A stretch of 64,000 nt of DNA, from NCBI RefSeq assembly GCF_000002985.6, contig NC_003282.8:9982001-10046000 (forward strand), written 5' to 3'. The notes under the pieces were generated by a model, which made no database searches, was not told the DNA's origin, and saw only the letters and a list, made by a program, of their open reading frames with translations. The position numbers were made by a program, and so were the translations under genes. Position 1 is the first letter of the stretch. The number at the start of each line of letters is the position of its first letter. Origin of the DNA: Caenorhabditis elegans. Lineage: Eukaryota > Nematoda > Chromadorea > Rhabditida > Rhabditidae. Shown here piece by piece: positions 38,401 to 48,581 of the stretch.

Positions 38401-39220
38401 ACTGATAGTGTGTACTCTGATCCTACAAATGGAATAACTTCTGTTTTTGGAGGTAGCTCTACAACTTGACGTTTAAAAACCTCTACTGTTTCACAGATAG
38501 TTTATTCTTCCCGATAACTACTTTCCTCAATTTCAATTTATTTGCATGGATTGGATCATCTCTTGCCAATTATGTTCAATTCGTGAGATTTATATTATAA
38601 AAATTCATTACTGATAATAATTCCAGCCATCAGAGAAATATTTATGGATCGGAGTTGCTCTTCGAACCGTATTCATTCCATTTTATCTTTTCTGTAATTA
38701 TCGTCCAGATACTAGAAGATGGCCTGTTTGGTTTAAGAATGAATGGTGGTTCACTATTGGATGTACCATAATGGCATTTACTTGTGGTTATATGAGCAGT
38801 TTAGCGCTGATTTATACACCAAGGTGAGATTAATTTGAACAACACGACAATTGCTGACAGTATCTTTCTCAACTTGAAATTGACAAACTTTGGGCGCGAC
38901 TTAAAAAATTCGTTAAAAATTTGACGATGTAGGGGAGTTGAACTCCTACATCGTCAAGGCCATAAAGTCGAGTTCCTTTGCTGTAAATAAAATAGGACAA
39001 CTTCCAACAACTGATTAGTCTCTAAAAATTAAGCTATACAGAAATTAATACCTTTTGAAACAAAATACATTTCAGCAAAGTGCCAGCTAGATATCAGAAG
39101 CTAAGTGGAATGCTTGCATCAATTTTCCTAATGCTCGGAATTCTCATCGGAGTCGCCAGTACACCCATTGCTGCATGGGCGGTGGACTCGATAGGAAGTA
39201 GAAAGAACATGACTGTATAA
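35425..39220 (+). CDS. Equilibrative nucleoside transporter (SLC29/ENT family)
   Basis: Nine exons: 35425-35456, 37263-37580, 37635-37921, 37969-38069, 38116-38214, 38332-38452, 38497-38582, 38627-38823 and 39076-39220 (TAA). The core from ATG 37267 has 449 residues. The short first exon (MDQMELQPLK) joins in phase across a 1.8-kb intron, so both starts are possible. ENT proteins carry nucleosides down their gradient. Visible marks are a first helix with a PTDRWYLVYIIFTMHGMGML type segment, then MSWNMFITIAPQYY, about 11 hydrophobic helices, a late RTVFIPFYLFCNYRPDTR block typical of ENTs, and an AARYQ-like VPARYQK before the last helix. The acceptor of exon 3 has two choices a few bases apart. 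It may be ent-7, but I am not sure enough to name it. Confidence 0.88.
38921..38957. repeat. Short perfect hairpin in transporter intron
   Basis: TTGACGATGTAGG (38921-38933) is the exact complement of CCTACATCGTCAA (38945-38957) with an 11-base loop, within the last intron of the transporter gene. Probably a fragment of a dispersed repeat. Confidence 0.6.
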
Positions 39221-39566
39221 TATTTTGTTTGTGTGTGTAATGTTTTTTTTGCGAACATTAACAAAAAAAATAAAACACTTAAAAATATCATTTTTATTTT
39301 TAAAGAAAATTACCATTTTTAACTATATATTTCTCGGAATTGGCCTCCTTGAATTCATTTGTTTACAGGGTAACAATTTATGTATTATGGAAATTTTTTT
39401 GATCTAAAGCAGAGAGCTCCCAAGCTTTTTTAATAAACTTTTGTATTATATTATGTTTAAAAAATATTTTTCAAGAGTTTTATGTAAAAAAATCATAAGC
39501 TTCCTATCTGAGTGAAGTTGTAGAGTTTGCTAATTGTGATGATGAAAAGGTCGGATATGGCGTTCG

Positions 39567-39743
39567 GGAGCAATTGTTGGTTATGGTACAACAAATAATT
39601 CTGCGGGACGAACTGTTGACTACTGGATCTTCAAAAACTCGCTGTGGACTGATTGCGGAGATGATGGTTACGCAAGAATCGTACGAGGAGAGGATTGGTG
39701 TAACATTGAGTCACACGGATATGGTGCAAGAATACCTGAATAA
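39567..39743 (+). pseudogene. Cathepsin (papain-family protease) C-terminal relic
   Basis: One open stretch reads GAIVGYG, then [14 protein letters not shown], then [19 protein letters not shown], and ends PE-TAA. This is the C-terminal third of a C1 cysteine protease, after the catalytic His. The family motif KNSW is changed to KNSL and the next W-x-W-G to WTDCG, so a conserved structural Trp is lost. The upstream part is not in the same frame: a GYG in another frame just before suggests a shift. No start or upstream exons with the catalytic Cys were found nearby, so it is a dead fragment. The flanking stretches 39221-39566 and 39744-40010 show nothing else. Confidence 0.7.
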
Positions 39744-40348
39744 TTTCTAGATGTTTGGCATGAGACGGTTAATGAAATTCGTGGTTTGTAAATACTTATG
39801 AAATATTGTTCGCGCACTTGTAAAATGGGAACAAGCGATCAATAGCATAATTTATTAATTATTTGCAAATCGCGAAAATTTTGTTAATATTTTGCTAATT
39901 AATTGCGATGAGAAAATATGTTTTTTTTGCAAATTGCTAACAAAAACTGGATATATTTTACTTATTTTTTATTAGTTGCTAAAAAGAAATTTCAGTATTA
40001 TGGCATTCGGACACGGCAACAATCCGAAAGTGACTAAACAGCAAACGGGTGGACTTAGTTGCAGCGGAGATCTTAGAATTATGATCTATTGAACTTCCAC
40101 AACTAATCTATCCGACACTTTCTCTGCCAATATACAATTTCCTGGTTAAAATATCTAGTGGGCACTTTCTCAGCCACAATTATAAAAAAATTCATTGGTT
40201 TCTTATTGAAACTAAGCAGTTCCAGTAAGAGACCAATGTGAAATAATAAAAACCAAAAACTTCAATTCAAATATTTCATTCAAAACATTCAAATCTCTTT
40301 TTTCCAAAATGCTCATCTTTGTCTCATCATACTCGTCGATTTAAACGT

Positions 40349-40678
40349 CTAAGCCGTTGCCGACATTGGAATTGTAATGGTTCCAGCTGGAGTGATGGCA
40401 GCAAACGCAGCTTGGGCATCAGTTGCATCAGCCGGAGCAGCGGCAAAGTGAACAACAAGCTTGTCTTCTTTTGGTGCTCCAGCAGTACGAGTGATTGTGA
40501 TGTCCTTTGAACCAGATGGATCAACGAATCCAAAGACCGGAGTGATGCGGTATTCGTTGTTGTTTGAAGACTTGATCTTGAAGATCATCTTCTCAGCTCC
40601 AGCATTGACAAGTTTGTGGGTAGAAGCACCTCCAGCAGCTGGAACAGTGCACGCTGGTGGATCGGCCGTCAGAGACAT
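40349..40678 (-). CDS. Sperm-specific class P (SSP) MSP-fold protein, copy A
   Basis: A single intronless frame of 109 residues, start codon 40676-40678, starting MSLTADPPACTVPAAGG and ending ITIPMSATA. The pattern of a short MSP-like immunoglobulin-type beta fold (KMIFKIKSSNNNEYRI, PVFGFVDP, DKLVVHFA) marks the nematode sperm-specific SSP family. These are small cytosolic proteins made in spermatogenesis and related to major sperm protein. The protein is identical to copies B and C below. Upstream are TATAAATA (40727-40734, minus sense) and a GATAA site (40742-40746), as in MSP-type promoters bound by ELT-1-like factors. The duplication block reaches from about 40009 to 40925. The number within the ssp gene family cannot be told from sequence alone. 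Confidence 0.92.
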   Translation of the reverse strand: MSLTADPPACTVPAAGGASTHKLVNAGAEKMIFKIKSSNNNEYRITPVFGFVDPSGSKDITITRTAGAPKEDKLVVHFAAAPADATDAQAAFAAITPAGTITIPMSATA

Positions 40679-40726
40679 CTTTTTGAAACTTTATGTTAAA
40701 GTTGTATAAACTGAACAGATTACCCT

Positions 40727-40746
40727 TATTTATAGCAGTCGTTATC
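40727..40746 (-). promoter_or_regulatory. TATA and GATA elements of SSP copy A
   Basis: Minus-strand order is GATAA (40746-40742), then TATAAATA (40734-40727), about 50 bases before the ATG. The same arrangement occurs in copy B, which supports function in sperm expression. Confidence 0.6.
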
Positions 40747-41336
40747 AAGATGAACCAGTGACCTTTCGTGAACTTTTGATTTTAAATATTTTTGTAAATT
40801 TAAAAAGGTTTGTTAATATCAACTGTCTGCTCCCTTTTGAAAATATTGTTTTTTATAAGTTATTTACGCTCTCGAGAAGACGTGGAAGAGGTTAGGGAAA
40901 AATAAAAATATAGAAAAATAGAAAGAGAAATATATAAAAAGAAAATAAAGTTTGAATGTTTTCATTCTACAGGCGAATGTACATATCTGCCCACCTCGCG
41001 CTCTTAGGCTTCTGTAATGTCTACTTTCTCCTACTTGCCTACATGTCAACCTCAGATCTACATCATGCCTATCTTACTTAATGTCTACTTCATAATAGTT
41101 CATAATTGTATTTACCACATGTCTATTTTGTATCTTTCTGCCTACGCGCCTACATCTACATCATCGTGCTACCCAAATTGAAAGAAAAGTATATTTAAAC
41201 TTTGCAATTAATTTTCATAAATCCGTGAACTGTCAAAAAAGTTTCTTGACAATAAAAAACACGCCGCAATAAACTCCACCCCTTCGCATTATTTTTGAAT
41301 TTACTAATTATTTCGAAGTTCTACTTTTATATCATA

Positions 41337-43226
41337 ATGAAAAGTACTACTAATTTGCCGATACGACAAAATGATGACAATCGGAGACGTAAAGAGGGCA
41401 AATCACAGTGAGTTGAATGTCTTTGACTGGGTTTCCATAAGAGGCATGCGCGGTTCCAGGGCCTGACGCCGGCTTCCTCGCGGCTTGCATTGTAGCTTCC
41501 GCGCCACACCCTGCGGAAGGTGTGGAACCTAATATGTCTGCGACACGAGGCAGGCAACCCGGCGCCTGTATGGAGCCATACCGGACACTAGTAGTTAAAT
41601 TTAACATTCCTAATTTTTCAGAAACCGCCGAGGAGGTCCAAAGTCAAAACCACAACCAACTATAGTTCCTCCGAGAAAAACTCCATCGCCATCAACTGTG
41701 ACACCGCTACCAACAGTCATTGCCCTTCCAGCTGTATCCACTCCGTCTCCAGCTCAAGCAAACCTTCTGAAGGATCCAACAGCAACTTCTCCAAATGTTC
41801 CAGGAAGGGAAAGGAAAGCTATACGTCGAAAGGTATTTCTGTAGTCTTTTAATTAAAATTTCAAACCATTTTCAGGTTACTAAGGAGAAAGTTGAGAAGG
41901 ATCCACCAAAGACAACAGTCCGTAAAAAGAAGAATCAAGTCAACCAGTCTCTGTCGGCTGAGAACACTAATGCCAAGGTTTGAACTAAGCTTATTGGTTA
42001 ATCAATAATAAAATATTCCAGACTTCAAGTGATAACGATGAAAGGGCAGGTTCAAAGAATGACAAGCCCAAGAAAAAGAATTCACATACATCTTCAGATT
42101 CTAGACGAAGAAGATCTTCAGGTTTGACGACAATTGTCTAAAAAAACAAGTTTATGATTTCAGCAGAGATTCCATCATCTGGATCAAAAGAAGATGAAAA
42201 GAGTGGGCAAAAGTTCAATAAGGATTTGGCCAAAAACTTCTTCAAACATGTGCAGTCGCAGAGAGCTCAGAAACGATCCGACGATGCGGTTTATGGTACT
42301 TTTCAGAAAAATAAATGTTATGATTATTTAGCGGCTTGAAAGAATGCCGGAGTCGAGCCAACTCAATGCATCGGCAAGAGCAATGAGGAAGAAGAAAACA
42401 AATGCGCCGAAAACATCCTTGGACTCGGATCTCTTCAAGCCGAATGGGGAACCAGTTTGGGTTGTTCCAGAACGAGCCCCTGGCGATTGTGAAAAGAATG
42501 ATGAAGGAGTTCCAATCACTAATCCAGAATTGGTTGCTGCTCTTGCAGAAGATAACATTGAAATCGATGAGAAGAGCTGGTTCGATCATATCGGAGACTA
42601 CATGTCGTGTGCAATGCCACGAGGTGTTACACTGCCAGAAAAGTTAGTCTAGTTTTAATGTTAGGCGTTTAATTTTTCAATACTTCAGCCATACGTTTGA
42701 CTCTCTTGCTCCACGTGATAAGTTGGAGGCAAATAGTGATTTCGTGAGTCAGGAGACTGTTGCGTACAACACTGTTAAGAATTTGGTGGAATTGAGTGAA
42801 GGTTTGAAACTTTTTAGAATGCGATTTCTTATCATGTGTTTTCAGACGCAATCAAACGTTTTTCAATGAAACGTGATGGGATTGATGACAGAGCACGGCC
42901 TACAGTAACCCAGGATACAACAGTTGAGACTACGATTGAGACAACAATGCCACTCCCTCCTGTTAAAGCACTGTCAACTGATACGATTTCAACAACACCT
43001 GGAAAAGCGATTTCCTTCCATATGAAGAACGTTGTCTGCTTGAGTTATGACGTGAGTTCATTTTCTAAATAACTTTATCTAAAAGCTTCAATCACAAAGT
43101 GTTTATACTTTGTCTTTACAGCGTAATCATCCTATTCAATCAATTCGAAAGTTCCGGAAGAAAATGAGCAGCAAGGGAGTAATGGAGCAATCAACTCAGC
43201 CGAAGGACAGCACAAAGGAACTTTAG
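41337..43226 (+). CDS. Basic low-complexity protein, 447 residues, unknown family
   Basis: Nine exons join in phase: 41337-41407, 41622-41832, 41876-41977, 42022-42121, 42164-42288, 42332-42642, 42689-42801, 42846-43051 and 43122-43226 (TAG). The N-terminal 170 residues are Lys/Arg/Ser/Pro-rich (KSTTNLPIRQNDDNRRRK, then NRRGGPKSKPQP, RRKVTKEKVEKDPPK). The middle is more ordered (EPVWVVPERAPGD, KSWFDHIGDYMSCAMPRG, NHTFDSLAPRDKLEANSDF). The C-terminus is again basic (IRKFRKKMSSK). No signal peptide or known catalytic motif is visible. Position between SSP copies and likeness to other Lys/Ser-rich proteins here suggest sperm expression, by inference. Intron 1 holds a GC-rich block quite unlike its surroundings. 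Confidence 0.75.
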
Positions 43227-43244
43227 CTTTAATCATTTTCATTC

Positions 43245-44378
43245 ACTATATATAAAGCGCAGTGTCGTTCTGTCCCTATGTAGTTTGAACTTTGATCTCT
43301 GATCTTTGAACTCTCTTTTCTGTAGTTGAAGGGATATTGGGTTGGGAGTTGGTGATGGATAATGTCAAGGGACTGTAGTAGTACTGTAGGTGTACTGAAG
43401 GGTTACTGTAGGGTTACTGTAGGGTTACTGTAGTTTAGGAAATTTTGATTTTTCAGCTTTTGAAGGGATATTGCGTTGGGAGTTGGTGATGGATAATGTC
43501 AAGGTACTGTAGTAGTACTGTCGGTGTACTGTAGGGTTACTGTAGTTTAGGAAATTTTGATTTTTCAGCTTATGAATGGATATTGCGTTGGGAGTTGGTG
43601 ATGGATAATGTCAAGGTACTGTAGTAGTACTGTAGGGGTACTGTAGGGTTACTGTAGGGTTACTGTAGTTTGGCAAATTTTGATTTTTCAGCTTTTGAAG
43701 GGATATTGGGTTGGGAGTTGGTGATGAATAATGTCAAGGTACTGTAGTAGTACTGTAGGGGTACTGTAGGGTTACTGTAGGGTTACTATAGGGTTACTGT
43801 AGTTTAGGGAATTTTGATTTTTCAGCTTTTGAAGGGATATTGCGTTGGGAGTTGGTGATGGATAATGTCAAGGTACTGTAGTAGTACTGTAGTAGTACTG
43901 TAGGGTTACTGTACTTTGTTTAAGGTTGTGGTGTGATGGTTTTCAAAATTTAATCTTTCAGCATATTCGAAAAAACTTAAACACATGCAGCAGGGAAACA
44001 AATTCTGCTTACTTTTTTTTATAGAAAAACCTAATGAATTCAGGGATGTGTCAAACATTTCAAATTTCGCCAGTCGTTGGCCGCGCCGGAGGCGCGGTCA
44101 GCGGCTGGTCAATTGTATAAAAGGAGTACTGTAGCGTTTCATCAAAATAAAATCATTGGAAACCTCTAGAATGCCGATTCTTGTTGGAGAGAATACAATT
44201 GCAAGTTGAAATCTAGCACCTACGGCGCGGCCCTCGACTTTTTTGAGAAAGCACATTAGATGTACGGTGTCTATCGCGGACCTCGATCGATGTCTGCTGC
44301 GTATTTAGCATAAGGTTTCCCAAAATGATCAGAGATCAAACTACATAGTGACGGAACGACACGCGCTTTATATATAGT
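43245..44378. mobile_element. 1.1-kb inverted-repeat element
   Basis: Terminal inverted repeats of about 50 bases: left ACTATATATAAAGCGC then GTGTCGTTC...TATGTAGTTTG from 43245, and right its near complement ending at 44378. Inside are a minisatellite and a GC-rich palindrome near 44080-44100 (GCCGCGCCGGAGGCGCGG). No transposase frame, so non-autonomous. It fills the gap between two converging genes (stops at 43226 and 44443). Confidence 0.7.
43326..43926. repeat. Minisatellite, five units of about 113-135 bases
   Basis: Each unit starts TTGAAGGGATATTGNGTTGG, continues GAGTTGGTGATGGATAATGTC, then a variable number of TACTGTAG words, then AATTTTGATTTTTCAGCTT. Units begin near 43326, 43460, 43572, 43694 and 43829. 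Length differences come from the number of TACTGTAGG steps. Confidence 0.85.
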
Positions 44379-44442
44379 AAATTGATTTAGAAACAATTAA
44401 ATTCAGCTAGGACAAGAAAAATAATTTATTTGACAATACAAG

Positions 44443-45614
44443 TTAGTCAAAGAGTTTCATAGCCGATGGTCTTGAAATAGCATTCTTCATGACTGGCATT
44501 GGCTTTTTCTCACGTTGTTCGCGTTTCAAATCACCAATAATTCCCCACATGTCGAATACCAATCCATCCGGGAACTCGAACATTGAGAGCTCCGACTGTT
44601 TGATGGCTTCACTGAGTTGCCAAAGTGTCTCGCAGTTTGAGGCAGTTTCCCATATTCTCATGGCCAATTGATCATCTTGAACTCCCAAATATTGGTCGAA
44701 CAGTTCGTTGAGTTTCCCGCACATCTCAGCCTGGATCATCTGATCTTGAATATCTTCAACAGCAAATCCACCTTCCGATTTGAAACGAATGGTTCCTTTT
44801 GCTAAATCTCCGCCAGTTTTCCTAGTCATCTTCATAGTTCCTGGATCCGCACTCTTTGGAGCAATCAATCGAATGATACATTCCTCGCCGCGACGAATAC
44901 TTTTCAACATACGAGCAACTTGGTAATGTCTTTTACCGAGCACAGACTCTCCATTAATCGCCTCAATGAGTTGACCAACTTGTGTTGCTGGACGCATACG
45001 ATCGAACACCGAACCTGGGCTTATGACCTTGATAAATGCATTTCCGAGTCCGTTGTCAGTGACTGTCACTCCAAAGACGTTGGCGTCTTTGACCATTCGG
45101 AGCTCAGTTGCTTGTCCGCGAACGTGTGCAAAGAGCATATCCTTGAAGTTGAGTGTTCCACTGAACATGTTCTTCATGTCTGGCTGAAAATATTTCGAAT
45201 TAGAGGAATTAAAGTATCAAAGCTTGCCTTGAAATCATTAACCGTCAGGAAAATGATATCGTCTTTTGAGATTGCAAAGAAATCAGCAATTGATTGGTAC
45301 AATTCCTCCATATCGTTCCATTTGTCAATGATTGCAACTGGAGATCCATGAGCCAACTGGCAGGGAAATTTGAGCTCTTTTGCTGCAACCATCAATGGGT
45401 TCACCACTGGCATGATTGAAGATGATGGTTCTTCGACAATTGAAGCTAAAACGGCAGGCTGAATTGGATGAGCTTCTCCATAGTTGGAGCGACGATTGAA
45501 GGCTCCACGAGATCTTGATCGGCTTCTGAAATATTCATGGTAACCTGAGATCTGAGACTCGGGCTCATGAAATGCATACCTAGAACGGCGGCATGGGGCT
45601 CCTTGTCCTTGCAT
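44443..45614 (-). CDS. gipc-2: GIPC-family PDZ adaptor
   Basis: Exons 45614-45228 and 45183-44443 give 375 residues. The split falls after the N-terminal GH1 region (KFPCQLAHGSPVAIIDKWND, ELYQSIADFFAIS). Then come the central PDZ (GVTVTDNGLGNAFIKVISPG, LIEAINGESVLGKRHYQVA) and the C-terminal GH2 region with MWGIIGDLKREQREKK. GIPC proteins bind receptor tails through PDZ and myosin VI through GH2 in endocytic traffic, and worm GIPCs are linked to spermatogenesis. The first 50 residues are Arg/Ser-rich and specific to this copy. The intron begins with GC (AAG|GCAAGC) and no GT donor fits. The symbol is chosen because the only other worm GIPC I recall lies on another chromosome. Confidence 0.9.
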
Positions 45615-47082
45615 TGCGAAGAGTTAGTTGTAATTAGTTGTTGTAAGTCGAGTAAATCGATGAATGAAGGATTTACCAGAAAATTGATTATTTATAGACA
45701 TTGATGTGGGCGGAGCTTGGATGCCAACCAAAGTGGGGTTCCACGCTGAGCAAGTTCATTAAAAAATATAACTTTAGAATATTTTTTCGTTTCTATTTAT
45801 TCATGTATATGCTTTCTTTTTTTACCTGTTTTTAAACTCAAACACGTGTAACAAGTAAAATTGTAATTCGGAAAAAATGTATAGATTTTTGCCTCAAAAT
45901 CCAGGGTTCTTTGATCTTTGACTTTGCATGATTTTCTTGATACTTACCGTGATTTTGATACTTCTTATTAAAAAAAATTTTTTTTTTGGCAAAGTATAGG
46001 CTTGATGAAACGTTTCACTCGTGTCGGGACCCGGGGACGTGTATAATCGTAAATCTCAGAAGTCTGTGGCGAAAATATTAGACTCCTGCTGTTCATAAGC
46101 TCAAAGAGGGTGATGTACTCATCGGAGGAGCCGAACAAAGTGAAGGATGTAAAATTTAGAACTTCTAGTTAGCTATATGATCCTTTACTTCATTTGAGTA
46201 ATGAACTGAAAACATACGTTCCAATAAGTGAGAAGCCATCGTTCAAAACTCGCAAAACATTAGAAGCATTGTTAGGAGTTTCATGCATGTACAATAAACA
46301 ATCGTAACTGTAATAAATAAATTTTAAATTATCTGACAAAAAAATATGTTGAGAAGAAAAAACAAAATGTTCTTGAGGCCCACGTGCCTACCTGGCTGCC
46401 TACCGCCCATTTCTCCGCATTTTGATTTAAAATTGATTTTTTAAATCACTGATTTATTATTTACAATCATGTGCAAAGTTTTGCTCCATAAATACATCTG
46501 GTCTCCACACGACACATTTCTGTTACATACAAAAATGTTTTGTTAGGCGAAATATATGAAAATAAGTTATTCGAAAATTCAAAATTAGTCGTGCCGAAGG
46601 TGGACATTCTGTTTTTGGCAAAAATCGCGTATCTCAAAGTTATTCTTTAGTGTCTATTAGTCCACAACTCAAGTAATTCCGAACCTTTGAAATTGACATT
46701 CCAACTAAACACGTCATTGTTAGTTGACGCCAGTTAGCGGTGAATTTTTCATGTTATAGAAAAATATATTTAATGACTTATTTATTTTTATCCTTACATA
46801 CATCGGAAAAAAAAACTTTTTTAAATTTACAAAAATATTTTTTTTTCTATATTTTTATTTTTTCCTTAACCTCTTCCACGTCTTCTCGAGAGCGTAAATA
46901 ACTTTTAAAAAACTATATTTTCAAAAGGGAGCAGACAGTTGATATTAACAAACCTTTTTAAATTTACAAAAATATTTAAAATCAAAAGTTCACGAAAGGT
47001 CACTGGTTCATCTTGATAACGACTGCTATAAATAAGGGTAATATGTTCAGTTTATACAACTTTAACATAAAGTTTCAAAAAG
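45615..47082. other. Spacer with a possible gene relic; 5' block of SSP copy B
   Basis: At 46110-46313 (minus) a TTATTACAG acceptor leads into an open coding-like stretch, DCLLYMHETPNNASNVLRVL, then DGFSLIGT, then a GTATGT donor. No start or convincing partner exon was found, so it is probably a gene remnant. From about 46620 the sequence matches the upstream region of SSP copy C. The word CCTCTTCCACGTCTTCTCGA (46870-46889) also occurs at copies A and C. Confidence 0.35.
47015..47034 (+). promoter_or_regulatory. GATA and TATA elements of SSP copy B
   Basis: GATAA (47015-47019) and TATAAATA (47027-47034) lie 49-68 bases before ATG 47083, in the same order and spacing as in copy A. Confidence 0.6.
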
Positions 47083-47412
47083 ATGTCTCTGACGGCCGAT
47101 CCACCAGCGTGCACTGTTCCAGCTGCTGGAGGTGCTTCCACCCACAAACTTGTTAATGCTGGAGCTGAGAAGATGATCTTCAAGATCAAGTCTTCAAACA
47201 ACAACGAATACCGCATCACTCCGGTATTCGGATTCGTTGATCCATCTGGTTCAAAGGACATCACAATCACTCGTACTGCTGGAGCACCAAAAGAAGACAA
47301 GCTTGTTGTTCACTTTGCCGCTGCTCCGGCTGATGCAACTGATGCCCAAGCTGCGTTTGCTGCCATCACTCCAGCTGGAACCATTACAATTCCAATGTCG
47401 GCAACGGCTTAG
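47083..47412 (+). CDS. Sperm-specific class P (SSP) MSP-fold protein, copy B
   Basis: Intronless frame of 109 residues, translation identical to copies A and C, with a few silent differences (for example the codons after GGTGCTTC at 47133). Downstream homology with the other copies stops near 47626, after the ACCAGGAA word. There the sequence switches to unrelated DNA while A and C stay alike. Promoter words are intact. Confidence 0.92.
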   Translation: MSLTADPPACTVPAAGGASTHKLVNAGAEKMIFKIKSSNNNEYRITPVFGFVDPSGSKDITITRTAGAPKEDKLVVHFAAAPADATDAQAAFAAITPAGTITIPMSATA

Positions 47413-48581
47413 ACGTTTAAATCGACGAGTATGATGAGACAAAGATGAGCATTTTGGAAAAAAGAGATTTGAATGTTTTGAATGAAATATTTGAATTGAA
47501 GTTTTTGGTTTTTATTATTTCACATTGGTTTCTTACTAGAACTGCTTAGTTTCAATAAGAAACCAAAGAATTTATCATAATTGTGGCTAAGAAAGTGCCC
47601 ACTAAATATTTTAACCAGGAATTGGAAACCCGGGATCATATCACTTTCTAGGTTTCAAAGCGGTTGATGCCAATCACTGCCGATCAGCCAATCACAAGGT
47701 ATAATACCAGATAAAATGATGGAAGTAATTAATCCAATTAATTTCAGGATTCTCACCCCAGCTCATGTGTGACGACCTCGAGTCTTCCAGATGTCATCAT
47801 TCTCGTCTGCCTCCTTATTCGGTCTACGCTATGCTGTGTGATACAAGCTGTGATCCTTAGCCTTATCCAAAATCTTCTCTCGTCTAAAACACCTGATAAA
47901 AAGTTCAATCGGGTCAGAAGTTTCGAGATAAGCAGCGAAGACGCGAACATACATCGACCAGCCCGTCACCATCGGAATAATTTGCTGTTTTTTTAATCCA
48001 TTATATTTTTATACAAATAAATTTATATGAACTATCAACTGTTATTAAAGAACCACTAATTTCAAACCAATGGCGAATAACGGGTGAACAACTAGCTGGG
48101 CATTCGTGCGTCCTCATCACTTACCGGTCCGTTTTTCGTCAGTTTTTCATCGAATAGCGGTCCGGGTCTTCACAAAAGCCATGTACCGTTTTTGCGAGAT
48201 AGCGGCCCGTCACTCGACGAAAATTCATGACGCGGTTTACCTGTGTCCCAACTCTGCCACCGAGGGCATTTTTTAACTCAATGTGGTGGGTGTCACATTT
48301 TTGGTGGTCACACAAGCTGAGATTTGCGTAGCCCTAATATACAGTACATTTAAGCGGAAAAACTACAAACTCTACTTCAACTTTCAAAAAAGTTTCAGAA
48401 ATTTTTAGTGGTTTGAAACTCACAGTGAACGGAATGAAATTAACTCAAAAATTGAAGAGAAATTTGTCGTTGGCTGTTGGTAGTTGGTGGTATTGCCCAA
48501 AAATGAGCAAAAGAATGAGCAAAGTAACGTGGAAATGAGATGGTGTATAGTGAATAGTCAAGAGAAGACAGTTGATTGAGA
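47413..48581. other. Spacer after SSP copy B
   Basis: No supported gene. At 47754-47870 a plus-strand frame after an ATTTCAG acceptor reads FSPQLMCDDLESSRCHHSRL, ends at a TAG, and could be a relic exon. A block at 48090-48330 is less AT-rich (CCGGTCCG, GCGGCCCG words) and looks like part of a dispersed repeat. Confidence 0.35.

Noticed and set aside
43326-43926. Regular direct repeats that could suggest a CRISPR-like array
   Set aside because: Units are 113-135 bases without unique spacers and contain TACTGTAG steps. This is a eukaryotic minisatellite inside an inverted-repeat element.
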